A stretch of 64,000 bases of DNA from Oscillospiraceae bacterium (lineage in GTDB: Bacteria > Bacillota > Clostridia > Oscillospirales > Oscillospiraceae): contig CADAHL010000009.1 in the NCBI GenBank assembly GCA_902787755.1, forward strand, positions 18,257 to 82,256, given 5' to 3'. A model generated the notes under the pieces. It was given only the letters and a program-made list of their open reading frames with translations. It was not told the origin of the DNA and made no database searches. A program made the position numbers and the translations under genes. Below are positions 16,894 to 25,433 of the stretch, one piece after another (position 1 is the first letter of the stretch; each line of letters begins with the position of its first letter).

Positions 16894-18159
16894 ATGAACT
16901 ACAGCAAAAAGACCGTTTACGATGTGGACGTAAAGGGCAAGAAGGTTCTGCTCCGCTGCGACTTCAACGTCCCCCAGGACAAGAAGACCGGCGAGATCAC
17001 CAGCAACAAGCGTATCGTTGCCGCTATCCCCACCATCAAGTATCTGCTGGAGCACGGCGCCGCTGTCATTGCCTGCTCTCATCTGGGCAAGCCCGCGGCC
17101 ACTTTCGACAGCTACGTGAAGAAGCAGGTCGAGAAGGGCAAGAACGCCGAGGATATCACCAAGGAAGACTGGGAGAAGTCCCTGAAGAAGCTGACCCTGG
17201 CTCCCGTTGCCAAGCGCCTGAGCGAACTGCTGGGTCAGGACGTGATCTTCGCCACCGACACCATCGGCGAGGACGCCAAGGCCAAGGCCGCCGCTCTGCA
17301 GCCCGGCCAGATCATGCTGCTGGAGAATCTGCGCTTTGCCAAGGGCGAGACCAAGAACGACCCCGCCTTCGCCAAGGCTCTGGCCGACATGGCCGAGATC
17401 TTCGTGTCCGACGCCTTCGGCACCGTGCACCGCGCTCACGCCTCCACCGCCGGTGTGGCCAACTATCTGCCCGCCTATTCCGGTCTGCTGGTGGACAAGG
17501 AGCTGAGCATCATGGGCAAGGCTCTGGATAACCCCGCCCGTCCCTTCGTGGCCGTTCTGGGCGGCGCCAAGGTTTCCGACAAGATCAACGTCATCAACAA
17601 CCTGCTGGAGAAGGCCGACACCATCATCATCGGCGGCGGCATGGCCTACACCTTCAAGGCTGCTCAGGGCTTCAAGATCGGCAAGTCCCTGCTGGAGGCC
17701 GACCGCATCGACTACGCCAAGGACATGATCGCCAAGGCCGAGGCCAAGGGCGTGAAGTTCCTGCTGCCCGTTGACAACATCTGCGCCAAGGAGTTTTCCG
17801 CCGACGCCGAGCCCGTCCTGGTGGAGGGCGACATCGCCGACGATCTCATGGGCATGGACATCGGCCCCAAGACCCGGGAGCTGTTTGCCGCGGCCGTCAA
17901 GGGCGCTGGCACTATCGTGTGGAACGGACCCATGGGCGTGTTCGAGTTTGAGGCGTTTGCCGAAGGCACCAAGGCTATGGCCCGCGCCCTGGCCGAGTCC
18001 GGCGCCGTGACCATCGTGGGCGGCGGCGACTCCGCCTCCGCTGTGGAGAAGCTGGGCTTTGCCGACAAGATCACCCATATCTCCACCGGCGGCGGCGCTT
18101 CCCTGGAGTTCCTGGAAGGCAAGGAGCTGCCGGGCGTGGCCTGCCTGCTGGACAAGTAA
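16894..18159 (+). CDS. pgk: Phosphoglycerate kinase
   Basis: Glycolytic enzyme making ATP and 3-phosphoglycerate from 1,3-bisphosphoglycerate. The 421-aa protein carries the signature [55 protein letters not shown] and the C-terminal VGGGDSA and [19 protein letters not shown]. It is slightly longer than the E. coli enzyme because of an insertion around residues 72-95 common in Clostridia. First gene of a pgk-tpiA-gpmI run. Strong AGGGAGGA ribosome-binding site. No gap gene in view. Confidence 0.97.
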   Translation: MNYSKKTVYDVDVKGKKVLLRCDFNVPQDKKTGEITSNKRIVAAIPTIKYLLEHGAAVIACSHLGKPAATFDSYVKKQVEKGKNAEDITKEDWEKSLKKLTLAPVAKRLSELLGQDVIFATDTIGEDAKAKAAALQPGQIMLLENLRFAKGETKNDPAFAKALADMAEIFVSDAFGTVHRAHASTAGVANYLPAYSGLLVDKELSIMGKALDNPARPFVAVLGGAKVSDKINVINNLLEKADTIIIGGGMAYTFKAAQGFKIGKSLLEADRIDYAKDMIAKAEAKGVKFLLPVDNICAKEFSADAEPVLVEGDIADDLMGMDIGPKTRELFAAAVKGAGTIVWNGPMGVFEFEAFAEGTKAMARALAESGAVTIVGGGDSASAVEKLGFADKITHISTGGGASLEFLEGKELPGVACLLDK

Positions 18160-18198
18160 TCAGTGCTTCAAATTTAGAAAACGAGGATAGGAAAAAAG

Positions 18199-18972
18199 AT
18201 GAACAGAAAGTACCGTAAAACCATCATCGCCGGCAACTGGAAGATGAACCAGCTGGCCTCCACCATCAAGCCCTTTATGGAAGAGCTGAAGGGAAACCTC
18301 CCCAAGACCAAGACCTGTGACGTGGTCATCTGCGCCCCCGCGGTCATGGTTCCCGCTCTGATCCGCGCCGGCAAGGAGTGCAAGGTCGCTCCGGGCGCTC
18401 AGGACGTTTCCAAGTATGAGAAGGGCGCCTACACCGGCGAGGTTTCTGCCGATCAGCTCAGCGATATCGGCGTGAAGTACTGCATCGTCGGCCATTCCGA
18501 GCGTCGTCAGTACCACGGTGAGGACGATATGCTTGTCAACGCCAAGGCCAAGGCTCTGCTGAACAAGGGCATCAACCCCATCATCTGCGTGGGCGAGAGC
18601 CTGGAGCAGCGGGAGATGGACCTGACCATGGAGTACGTGGCCTACCAGGTCAAGGCTGCCCTGAACGGCATCGACGCCACTCAGCTGCGGCACTGCGTCA
18701 TCGCCTATGAGCCCATCTGGGCCATCGGCACCGGCAAGACCGCCACTTCCGAGCAGGCCCAGGAGGTCTGCGAAGGCATCCGTGCCGTCATCCGCAAGAT
18801 CTACGGCGCCCGTCCCGCCCGTGCCGTCAGCATCCTGTACGGCGGCAGCATGAACGCCAAGAACGCTGCCGAGCTGCTGGCCCAGCCCGACATCGACGGC
18901 GGCCTGATCGGCGGCGCCTCCCTGAAGCCCGCTGACTTCGCCACCATTATCGCCGCTACCGCCCAGGAGTAA
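18199..18972 (+). CDS. tpiA: Triosephosphate isomerase
   Basis: Interconverts dihydroxyacetone phosphate and glyceraldehyde 3-phosphate. 257 aa with GNWKMN (active-site Lys), CIVGHSERRQ (His electrophile), AYEPIWAIGTGKTA (catalytic Glu) and LYGGSMNAKNAAEL plus GGLIGGASL phosphate-binding loops. It lies 39 bases after pgk on the same strand and ends just before a terminator. Confidence 0.97.
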   Translation: MNRKYRKTIIAGNWKMNQLASTIKPFMEELKGNLPKTKTCDVVICAPAVMVPALIRAGKECKVAPGAQDVSKYEKGAYTGEVSADQLSDIGVKYCIVGHSERRQYHGEDDMLVNAKAKALLNKGINPIICVGESLEQREMDLTMEYVAYQVKAALNGIDATQLRHCVIAYEPIWAIGTGKTATSEQAQEVCEGIRAVIRKIYGARPARAVSILYGGSMNAKNAAELLAQPDIDGGLIGGASLKPADFATIIAATAQE

Positions 18973-18982
18973 AAACACCATC

Positions 18983-19017
18983 AAGGGGACGCGAAGAGAC
19001 CTTTGCGTCCCTTTTTC
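18983..19017 (+). terminator. Terminator after tpiA
   Basis: AGGGGACGC and GCGTCCCTTTTT form a stem followed by a T run, between tpiA and gpmI. It probably reduces read-through, so gpmI may need its own promoter or partial read-through. Confidence 0.7.
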
Positions 19018-19046
19018 AAACCCATAAAAGGAAGGTTTATTTTTCT

Positions 19047-20558
19047 ATGAAGAAAGCAGTATTTATCATCCTTGACGGCTTCGGCATCGCCCCTCCCACC
19101 GCCGGCAACGCCATCGCCCAGGCCAAGAAGCCCAATCTGGACAAGCTCTTTTCCGAGTATCCCTGCACCCAGCTGCAGGCCTCCGGGCTGGACGTGGGTC
19201 TGCCCGAGGGACAGATGGGCAACTCCGAGGTGGGCCACACCAATATCGGGGCCGGCCGGGTGGTGTTCCAGATCCTGCCCAAGATCACCCAGGAGATCGA
19301 GACCGGCAAGTTCTTCCAGAACGAGGTCTATATCAAGGCCATGGAGGACGCCAAGGCAGGCGGTAAGGCCCTGCACATTCTGGGCCTGCTGTCCGATGGC
19401 GGCGTACACAGCCATATCAAGCACATCTTCGCTATCCTGGATATGGCCAAGTCCCGGGGCCTGGAGAAGGTCTACGTCCACTGCTTCCTGGACGGCCGTG
19501 ATGTGCCGCCCACCAGCGGCGCCGGCTTCGTGGAAAAGCTGAACGAGAAGTGCAAGGAGCTTGGCAACGCCCGGATCGCCACCATCCAGGGCCGCTTCTG
19601 GGGCATGGACCGCGACAAGCGCTGGGACCGTGTGGAGAAGGGCTATGAGGCCATCGTCTGCGGCGAGGGCGTCCAGGATCCCGATCCTGTCCACGCCGTG
19701 AAGGCCAGCTATGAAGCGGGCAAGACCGATGAGTTCGTGGAGCCTGTGGTGGTCTGCCCCGAGGGCCAGATCAATGAGGGCGACAGCGTCATCTTCATGA
19801 ACTTCCGTCCCGACCGGGCCCGTGAGATGACCTGGGCGCTGAATCTGCCCGAGTTCGACGGCTTTGCCCGGAAGAAGACCGTGTATCCTCTCAGCTATGT
19901 CTGCACTGCCCAGTACGACGAGGCCCTGCCTCTGCCCATCGCCTATCCCCCCGAGGTCATCGAGAATACCATCGGCGATCTCATTGCCGCCCACGGCCTG
20001 AAGCAGTTCCGTGTGGCCGAGACCGAGAAGTACGCTCACGTCACCTTCTTCTTCAACGGCGGCGTGGAGAAGCAGTGCGAGGGCGAGGACCGCTGCCTGG
20101 TGCCCTCTCCCAAGGAATTCCCCACTTACGACCTGATCCCTCAGATGAGCGCGGAGAAGGTGGCCGACAAGGTGGTGGAGGCCATCGCATCCGAGCAGTA
20201 TGCCCTGATCGTCTGCAACTTCGCCAACTGCGACATGGTGGGTCACACCGGCGTCATGGAAGCCGCTGTCAAGGCGGTGGAGACGGTGGACGGCTGCATG
20301 GGCCGCATCATCGCCGAGGTGGAAAAGCATGACGACGTGGTGCTGCTGGTGACTGCCGACCACGGCAACGCCGACGTGATGTTCGACGAGACCGGCAAGG
20401 TCAATACCGCCCACACCACCAATCCCGTGCCCTTCTGCGTGCGTCAGAAGGGGATCGAGCTGCAGCCCGGCAGACTTGCGGATATCTCTCCCACCATCCT
20501 CAAGCTCATCGGCCTGGAGCAGCCGAAGGAAATGACCGGCAAGTGCCTGATCGTGTGA
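19047..20558 (+). CDS. gpmI: 2,3-bisphosphoglycerate-independent phosphoglycerate mutase
   Basis: Two-manganese alkaline-phosphatase-superfamily enzyme converting 3-phosphoglycerate to 2-phosphoglycerate. 503 aa with FIILDGFGIAP (metal Asp), Ser60 nucleophile in QMGNSEVGHTNIGAGR, LLSDGGVHSH, DGRDVPPTSG, RPDRAREMT and the C-terminal metal site TADHGNADVM and AHTTNPVPF. Normal length. Third enzyme of the glycolytic cluster. Confidence 0.97.
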   Translation: MKKAVFIILDGFGIAPPTAGNAIAQAKKPNLDKLFSEYPCTQLQASGLDVGLPEGQMGNSEVGHTNIGAGRVVFQILPKITQEIETGKFFQNEVYIKAMEDAKAGGKALHILGLLSDGGVHSHIKHIFAILDMAKSRGLEKVYVHCFLDGRDVPPTSGAGFVEKLNEKCKELGNARIATIQGRFWGMDRDKRWDRVEKGYEAIVCGEGVQDPDPVHAVKASYEAGKTDEFVEPVVVCPEGQINEGDSVIFMNFRPDRAREMTWALNLPEFDGFARKKTVYPLSYVCTAQYDEALPLPIAYPPEVIENTIGDLIAAHGLKQFRVAETEKYAHVTFFFNGGVEKQCEGEDRCLVPSPKEFPTYDLIPQMSAEKVADKVVEAIASEQYALIVCNFANCDMVGHTGVMEAAVKAVETVDGCMGRIIAEVEKHDDVVLLVTADHGNADVMFDETGKVNTAHTTNPVPFCVRQKGIELQPGRLADISPTILKLIGLEQPKEMTGKCLIV

Positions 20559-20589
20559 GTGCTCAGAATATAGTGCTCAGGAAAGTTTT

Positions 20590-20626
20590 CCGGGGTGGTA
20601 CCCTGATCGGTACCACCCCGGTTTTC
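20590..20626 (+). terminator. Terminator after gpmI
   Basis: A perfect 13-bp stem, CCGGGGTGGTACC with GGTACCACCCCGG, is followed by TTTTCTTTT. It lies between the convergent gpmI and cotJC genes and belongs to the same hairpin family as 12893-12930. Confidence 0.85.
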
Positions 20627-20642
20627 TTTTCCTGCTTACGGA

Positions 20643-21152
20643 TTAGCTGTCGAAGGCCGGGTTTACGGCGTAGAGGTTCTTCTGATCCATCCGGTCCATG
20701 CTCAGCCGCAGACCCTCGCCGAAACGCTGATAGTGGACCACCTCCCGCTCCCGCAGGAAGCGGATCACGTCGTTCACGTCCGGATCGTCGGACAGGCGGA
20801 GAATGTTGTCATAGGTCACCCGGGCCTTCTGCTCGGCGGCCAGATCCTCGTTCAGATCGGCGATCACGTCGCCCTTGACCTGCATGGAGGCCGCCGTCCA
20901 GGGAAAACCGGAAGCTGCGGTGGGGTAGACCCCGGCGGTGTGGTCCACGAAATAGGTCTCCAGTCCCGCCCGCTTGACCTCTTCCGGGCTCATCTCCCGG
21001 GTCAGCTGATGAATAATGGCCGCCACCATCTCCAGGTGCCCCAGCTCCTCCACGCCGATATCCGTCAACAGACCCTGCAGTTCGGGGTAGGGCATGGAGT
21101 AGCGCTGGTGCAGATAGCGCATGGACGCGCCGAGCTCCCCGTCAGGACCACC
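20643..21152 (-). pseudogene. cotJC: cotJC, 3' part (separated from its start by the prophage)
   Basis: Codes for residues from GGPDGELGASMRYLHQRY onward to the stop, the bulk of a CotJC/manganese-catalase-like spore coat protein (HLEMVAAIIHQL, LNEDLAAEQKARVTYD and REREVVHYQRF carry the ferritin-like metal ligands). The first 29 codons lie at 56388-56474 beyond the prophage. Joining the halves through the shared GGTGG core gives an uninterrupted 198-aa protein. No start codon suitable for this part is seen in the phage side of attL, so it is silent while the phage is integrated. Confidence 0.92.
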
Positions 21153-21177
21153 TAATTGCAGAAACCGATAATAATCA
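21141..21177. other. attL
   Basis: Junction of cotJC with the phage. The host half contains GTCAGGA. The core CCACC is at 21148-21152. The phage half is TAATTGCAGAAACCGATAAT (21153-21172). The phage half is the mirror image of the phage half in attR. The integrase stop codon (21175) lies at its edge. Confidence 0.88.
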
Positions 21178-22620
21178 GCTATAGAAAAAAACGAGCAGCT
21201 TGGCGTTGGCTTTGTCGTAGACGATACGGGAAATGATAGATCGCAGGGCCTGGCCTTTGGCGGACTCGCTCTGGTCGGGATCCCGGATGATCTCCAGGAC
21301 GGAGAGGACCTTCTCGGAGAAGGCCACCGGATCCAGTTGGGCGGCTTTGAATTTTGCCTGGGCATCCTGACGCTGCTGCTCCAGATCGGCGATCTGAGCG
21401 GCCAGGGCGGCCTTGCGGGAGGCGAATTCCTCCAGCGTATATATCCCGCCCTCGTAGGCTTCCATGATCCGGCGCATCTTTAGATTCTCCACGTCGATCA
21501 GGTGGTCGAAGTCCGGGGCGTCGGTGTCGGGCCTGCTGGGCTGCTCCGGATCTACCGGAAAGGACAGCGTTACCACGGCGTTTTCCAGGTACTGCGTGAT
21601 CAGACGGTTGGCCTTGGCAATCGATAGGCAGTGGGAGGTATGGCACTTGCCCCGCCCATAATTGTGGCACTGCATGGATGGACAGGCGGCGGTCAGACGG
21701 ATGAGAGTCGCGCCGCAGCAGGAGCAGCGAACAAGGCCCTTCAGCATCCACTCCAGGGGCTGCTCTCGGCGCTGATAGCGTCCGAACCGGGCGGCTTCGC
21801 TGGCGATCCGCGCCTGGACGGCGTCGAACAGCTCCCGGTCCACGATGGGCTCATGGGTGCCGGGATACAGATTCTCCTCGCAGTCCTTCCCGCCCCGGTG
21901 GTAGTTGCCCTTGCCGCCGGCCTTATTCCAGCGGAGATAGCCGATATAGACCGGATTCGTCAGCATGTACTCCACCCAACGGTTGTCCGGAGGGTTCCCG
22001 CGCTTGGTTCGGATTCCAGCCTGGCCCAGCTCGGTGGCGATGGTGCGCATACCCTTTCCGCCCAGGTAGTCCCGGAAGATCCGCCGCACCAGATCGGCGT
22101 CGGCGTTGGGAATATAGCGCTTGTCGATGATATCATAGCCAAAGCTGGGAGCAGTTACCGGTTCGCCCCGGCTGAGCTTCTCGGCCATGCCGCGCTTCAC
22201 TTCGCCGGAGAGCCGGATGGAATAGAATTCGTCCATCCACTCCAGGATCCGCTCGATCAGACTGCCGAAGGGGCCCTCGGCCAGCGGCTCGGAGATGGAG
22301 ATCACCTCCACGCCGGAGCGGGCCAGCATGGATTTGTAGACGATGCTCTCCTCCTGGTTCCGGGCGAAGCGGCTGAACTTCCAGACCAGGATCACTTCAA
22401 AGGGCTTTTCTGTTGCTTTGGCATAGCCGATCATCTGGTTGAAGGCCGGGCGCTTCCTGGCGCTGCGGCCGGAGATCCCGTCGTCTGTGAACACGAATTC
22501 ATCCGGCACGACCATGTCGTTCCTGGCTGCATAGTCCCGGATCAGCTTCAGCTGCGAGTCCAAAGAATATTCGTCCTGCTTCTCCGTGGACACCCGGAGA
22601 TAAGCAGCAGCGGTGCGCAT
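21175..22620 (-). CDS. int: Large serine recombinase (phage integrase)
   Basis: 481-aa serine integrase. Catalytic domain with Ser11 in AYLRVSTEKQ, DDGISGRSARKRPAFNQM and VWKFSRFARNQEE; recombinase domain near residues 160-260; zinc ribbon with CSCCGATL and later Cys pairs (CHNYGRGKCHTSHC); and a C-terminal coiled coil (LAAQIADLEQQRQDAQAKFKAAQ). This class recombines short attB and attP sites without host factors and needs a directionality factor to excise. Its gene lies directly beside attL, as usual. It reads away from the repressor block. Confidence 0.95.
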   Translation of the reverse strand: MRTAAAYLRVSTEKQDEYSLDSQLKLIRDYAARNDMVVPDEFVFTDDGISGRSARKRPAFNQMIGYAKATEKPFEVILVWKFSRFARNQEESIVYKSMLARSGVEVISISEPLAEGPFGSLIERILEWMDEFYSIRLSGEVKRGMAEKLSRGEPVTAPSFGYDIIDKRYIPNADADLVRRIFRDYLGGKGMRTIATELGQAGIRTKRGNPPDNRWVEYMLTNPVYIGYLRWNKAGGKGNYHRGGKDCEENLYPGTHEPIVDRELFDAVQARIASEAARFGRYQRREQPLEWMLKGLVRCSCCGATLIRLTAACPSMQCHNYGRGKCHTSHCLSIAKANRLITQYLENAVVTLSFPVDPEQPSRPDTDAPDFDHLIDVENLKMRRIMEAYEGGIYTLEEFASRKAALAAQIADLEQQRQDAQAKFKAAQLDPVAFSEKVLSVLEIIRDPDQSESAKGQALRSIISRIVYDKANAKLLVFFYS

Positions 22621-22646
22621 CGACAGCGCCTCCTTTCTTCACATCC

Positions 22647-22673
22647 CGCCCCGGAGAGATCCGGGGCGTTTTT
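22647..22673 (+). terminator. Plus-strand terminator hairpin between lipoprotein and integrase genes
   Basis: CGCCCCGG and CCGGGGCG around AGAGAT, then TTTTT on the plus strand, which is antisense to the genes on both sides. A near copy with the same loop lies at 23263-23291. It would stop plus-strand transcripts entering the lysogeny genes; on the minus-strand message it is only a stem-loop between cistrons. Confidence 0.55.
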
Positions 22674-22684
22674 CTTTACTCAGA

Positions 22685-23242
22685 TCAGCGATCCAGGGAG
22701 AGGCCAACAGTCGACAAAAACGCCAGCCGGGCATCCACCACTTCGAGGCGGCACTGATCCACCAACTCCTCGCACTCTTCGAGCAGCTTGCGGTATTCGC
22801 TGCCGCCAAATTGGGCGTAGCTCACGATGTACAGGGAATAATTCTGAGTGGCGTCGAAGAAGGCCTGGGCGGCTTTGATGTAATCCTGAGCGTAGTCGTT
22901 GTTTACGCCGATGACCCGGAGCTCGGACGGGTATTTCTTGTCTATCCGCTCCGTGATGCTAACGACGTCCTCCTTGTCGCTGCGGATGGGGCCGTGGTTA
23001 TCGTAATATTTGTCGTAGGCGTGCACGTATTCATCGGCGCCGACCATGAAATTCCAGAGGTTCCGGTCGATGGCGGCATAGTCCCGCGCGGTCTCCTCAT
23101 CCAGGTGCAGCACAGGCTCGGCTTCATATCCCTCGACCCGCTCCGTGTACAGAATCTGGATGTACCTGGACGGCTTGGCACCGCAGGCGGTCAGCGTCAG
23201 GAGCATGGACAGGGCCACCAAAAGCACAATGATTCTTCTCAT
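22685..23242 (-). CDS. Phage-encoded lipoprotein, possible superinfection-exclusion factor
   Basis: 185 aa with a type II signal peptide: MRRIIVLLVALSMLLTLTAC, lipobox LTAC. The mature part is soluble and rich in Tyr, Asp and Glu; I recognise no domain. Its position between integrase and repressor on the lysogeny strand is where several Gram-positive phages carry exclusion lipoproteins that block DNA injection by related phages, such as Ltp of phage TP-J34. The role here is inferred from position and signal only. Confidence 0.75.
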   Translation of the reverse strand: MRRIIVLLVALSMLLTLTACGAKPSRYIQILYTERVEGYEAEPVLHLDEETARDYAAIDRNLWNFMVGADEYVHAYDKYYDNHGPIRSDKEDVVSITERIDKKYPSELRVIGVNNDYAQDYIKAAQAFFDATQNYSLYIVSYAQFGGSEYRKLLEECEELVDQCRLEVVDARLAFLSTVGLSLDR

Positions 23243-23262
23243 AGTCTCCTCCTTATTCTGCC

Positions 23263-23291
23263 CCGCCCCGGAGAGATCCAGGGCGGTTTTT
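23263..23291 (+). terminator. Plus-strand terminator hairpin between ImmA and lipoprotein genes
   Basis: CCGCCC and GGGCGG around a CGGAGAGATCCA loop, then TTTTT. It is a near duplicate of 22647-22673, again antisense to the flanking genes. Confidence 0.5.
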
Positions 23292-23296
23292 CCTTA

Positions 23297-23698
23297 CTAC
23301 CGATCCATTGCCAGGTTGCCGTGCTGGTAGAACCAGACGGCCTTGATCATGAAGTCGTCAGTCACGTCAAAATACTCGGCCAGCTGCCATGGCTCAGAAT
23401 AGCCTTGGGAGACGGCGCGCTTCAGCTCGTCCTTCGGGACGAGTTTTTTTATTGCCCATTTGTCGGCCTTATTCTCGCAGCGCTGCCGGATCCAGCGAGG
23501 ATCCCCGCGGCTGTAGAACGCCGCCCTGGCGCAGTGGCCGAGCTCGTGGGCGAAGTGCACCCGCTCCACTGCTCCGCCATAGGCCAGGGACGCATCCATG
23601 CAGATCGCGCCGGGGACAGACATAGACACGGTCTCGGGAATGTTGCCGGTAAAGACTTCAACGCCGAGCATCTCGGCGGTCTGGAACAATTCGATCAA
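23297..23698 (-). CDS. ImmA/IrrE-family metallopeptidase
   Basis: 133-aa zinc peptidase with HELGH in VHFAHELGHCARAAFYS and a downstream acidic helix (NKADKWAIKKLVP) supplying the third ligand. ImmA proteins cleave phage or ICE repressors on induction. Its start overlaps the stop of the repressor gene by four bases, the usual repressor-protease pairing, so repressor proteolysis is the likely induction route. Confidence 0.88.
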   Translation of the reverse strand: MIELFQTAEMLGVEVFTGNIPETVSMSVPGAICMDASLAYGGAVERVHFAHELGHCARAAFYSRGDPRWIRQRCENKADKWAIKKLVPKDELKRAVSQGYSEPWQLAEYFDVTDDFMIKAVWFYQHGNLAMDR

Positions 23699-24045
23699 TT
23701 CTTTCCCTTTTCCTTTTCTCTCTGTTTTACGAAGGCTGCGAAGCGCTTGACCTCTTCATACATCTCGTCGGTAATCTCGCCGTCCCCACCAAAGAGGGCA
23801 AATTTGATGTCGTCATCCGTGGCCGGGCTGCCCTTTGCCGGGGTGGGGGTGGGGTCGTCGGTTTTTCCGATCAGGTAGTCGATGCTGACACCGTAAAAAT
23901 TGGCAAAGCGGATCAGCATCTCCGAATTCGGCTCGCGGTCCTCCTTCTCATAGCTGATATAGGTAGTATATGGAATTCCAAGAGCTTGTGCAGTCTCTTT
24001 CATATTTCTCCCGGAGTTTTGCCGCAGTTGCTTCAGCTTGATCAT
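23695..24045 (-). CDS. XRE-family (CI-like) phage repressor
   Basis: 116 aa with an N-terminal helix-turn-helix (IKLKQLRQNSGRNMKETAQALGIPYTTYISYEKEDREP) and a short acidic C-terminal region. The start at 24045 is chosen because GAGGAGGTGATCTA precedes it; the open frame reaches 24102. It faces the Cro-like gene across the operator region and is coupled to the ImmA gene, so it is very likely the lysogenic repressor and the ImmA substrate. Confidence 0.9.
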   Translation of the reverse strand: MIKLKQLRQNSGRNMKETAQALGIPYTTYISYEKEDREPNSEMLIRFANFYGVSIDYLIGKTDDPTPTPAKGSPATDDDIKFALFGGDGEITDEMYEEVKRFAAFVKQREKEKGKN

Positions 24046-24103
24046 TAGATCACCTCCTCTTTCAATAATTATTACACAATATGAGTAAAATAGCAACAAC
24101 AAA

Positions 24104-24219
24104 TTACACGTTTTCGGAAATATTCACAAAAAGAAGGTGCACAAAACGTGTATTCTTCTACTTGCCAATACCCGATACGTGTAGTATATTATACCCAGCC
24201 GATACACAAAACGTGTATC
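24104..24219. promoter_or_regulatory. Immunity operator region
   Basis: Between the divergent repressor and Cro-like genes. Core AAAACGTGTA occurs three times: 24104-24114 (as TTACACGTTTT), 24143-24152 and 24208-24217. The last is a perfect palindrome, GATACAC-AAAAC-GTGTATC (24201-24219). The second has one arm mismatch (GTGCAC-AAAAC-GTGTAT). GATACGTGTA at 24174 is a possible fourth half-site. TATATTATAC near 24184-24193 may be part of the rightward promoter. The spacing suits a CI/Cro switch. Confidence 0.75.
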
Positions 24220-24241
24220 GCATGAAATGGGAGGTGAGTTT

Positions 24242-24445
24242 TTGTTTTATCCGAACATAGCGGCGGAGCGGGCCAAGCGCCGGATGAGCCTGGATGCGAT
24301 GGCCAGAGAACTGGGAGTGACCCGAAAGACCATCTATAACTGGGAGACGTCCGGGAACATCCCGCAGTCTGCCCTGGAGCGGATGTCGGCACTGTTTGGC
24401 TGCAGTATCGACTACCTCCTGAATAATCCTCAGGCAACACAATGA
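24242..24445 (+). CDS. Cro-like helix-turn-helix regulator
   Basis: Short XRE protein (67 aa), almost entirely one HTH domain: NIAAERAKRRMSLDAMARELGVTRKTIYNWETSGNIPQSALERMS. The likely start is the TTG at 24242, because the ribosome-binding site GGGAGGTGAG begins right at the upstream in-frame ATG (24227). It is the first rightward gene and lies just past the perfect operator palindrome, as expected for Cro. Confidence 0.85.
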   Translation: MFYPNIAAERAKRRMSLDAMARELGVTRKTIYNWETSGNIPQSALERMSALFGCSIDYLLNNPQATQ

Positions 24446-24526
24446 TAGCAGAAACACAGTCCGATAAACCGGACACGCAAGTGTCCAAGCGGTCGAAACA
24501 TATCTTTGAAGGAGGTGAGGAAGAAC

Positions 24527-24748
24527 ATGGCGGCGAAGAAGAGCAGAGGCAGGGAGATCACGGTGGTCGGGATCCTGATCCTGGAGGACGGGACCCCGGT
24601 GCCCATGGACGAGGCCACGCCGGAGCAGATCGAGCATTTCCGGGAACGGGCCACGGCCAGGCTCAGCGCCGTCATGAGCGCCTACTATACACATCATCCG
24701 GAAGAATACCTGAAATTAGGAAGGACGAAAGACAATGGCGACGTGTAA
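24527..24748 (+). CDS. Small early phage protein, unknown
   Basis: 73 aa starting MAAKKSRGREITVVGILILEDG; GGAGGTGAGG lies a few bases upstream, which is why I prefer 24527 to the in-frame ATG at 24506. Beyond a basic N-terminus and a helical stretch (EQIEHFRERATARLSAVMSAYY) I see no known motif. It overlaps the next gene by 14 bases. Confidence 0.7.
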   Translation: MAAKKSRGREITVVGILILEDGTPVPMDEATPEQIEHFRERATARLSAVMSAYYTHHPEEYLKLGRTKDNGDV

Positions 24749-25433
24749 AAGACCCTGCCTGTACCGGGTCCCGAAGGAATCAGAGAGCTATTGCCATGGG
24801 CAGGGCTGCCGGTACATCGAGATCACAGGCCACAGCCGGGTGGCCAGGGTGTACAAGCAGTTGGGCGTCAAACAGCTGACCGCCGCGGCCGAGGAGCTGC
24901 TGCGACCCAAGAACTGCCCCTGCTTTGTGGATCGGCTGGGCCGGAAATCGCCGCCGCCCGAAGAGCCGGCCAGGAAGGCGCCGGCGGTCCGGGAGGCCTG
25001 GAGGAAGGTGGACCCGGCAAAGATCCGGGCGCTGTACGAGCAGGGGCTGACGGACCGGCAGATCGCCGAGAAGCTGGAGTGCACCACAACGCCGATCTAC
25101 GCCTGGCGGAAACGCTGGGGCAAAGCGGCGCATGCGGAAAAGCCCCGGGGCAAGGTGGATCCGGAGCTGGCGCTGAAGCTGTACCTGGAAGGCAAGAATG
25201 ACCGGGAGATCGGCGAGGCCATGGGCTGTAGCCACAGCGCCGTGGCCTGGTGGCGCACCAGGAACGGCCTGCAGACGCTGCAGGGTCCGGAGCGCTACGA
25301 CTGGTCGAAGGCGCTGCCCCTGTACCGGGCGGGCGCCACGGACAAGCAGATCGCCGCGGCGGTGGGATGCTCGGTCTCCGGCGCCAGAGAATGGCGGCGC
25401 CGGGTCACGGAAGCGGAAAGGGGAAAGCAGTGA
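24735..25433 (+). CDS. Protein with Cys-rich N-terminus and three tandem helix-turn-helix repeats
   Basis: 232 aa. The first 70 residues hold scattered cysteines (CKRPCLY, CHGQGC, KNCPCF). Then three similar units of about 45 residues follow: IRALYEQGLTDRQIAEKLEC, LALKLYLEGKNDREIGEAMG and ALPLYRAGATDKQIAAAVGC, each followed by a W/R-rich recognition helix. This looks like a sequence-specific DNA-binding protein with three HTH modules. Role unknown; an early regulator or DNA-structure protein is possible. Confidence 0.75.
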   Translation: MATCKRPCLYRVPKESESYCHGQGCRYIEITGHSRVARVYKQLGVKQLTAAAEELLRPKNCPCFVDRLGRKSPPPEEPARKAPAVREAWRKVDPAKIRALYEQGLTDRQIAEKLECTTTPIYAWRKRWGKAAHAEKPRGKVDPELALKLYLEGKNDREIGEAMGCSHSAVAWWRTRNGLQTLQGPERYDWSKALPLYRAGATDKQIAAAVGCSVSGAREWRRRVTEAERGKQ

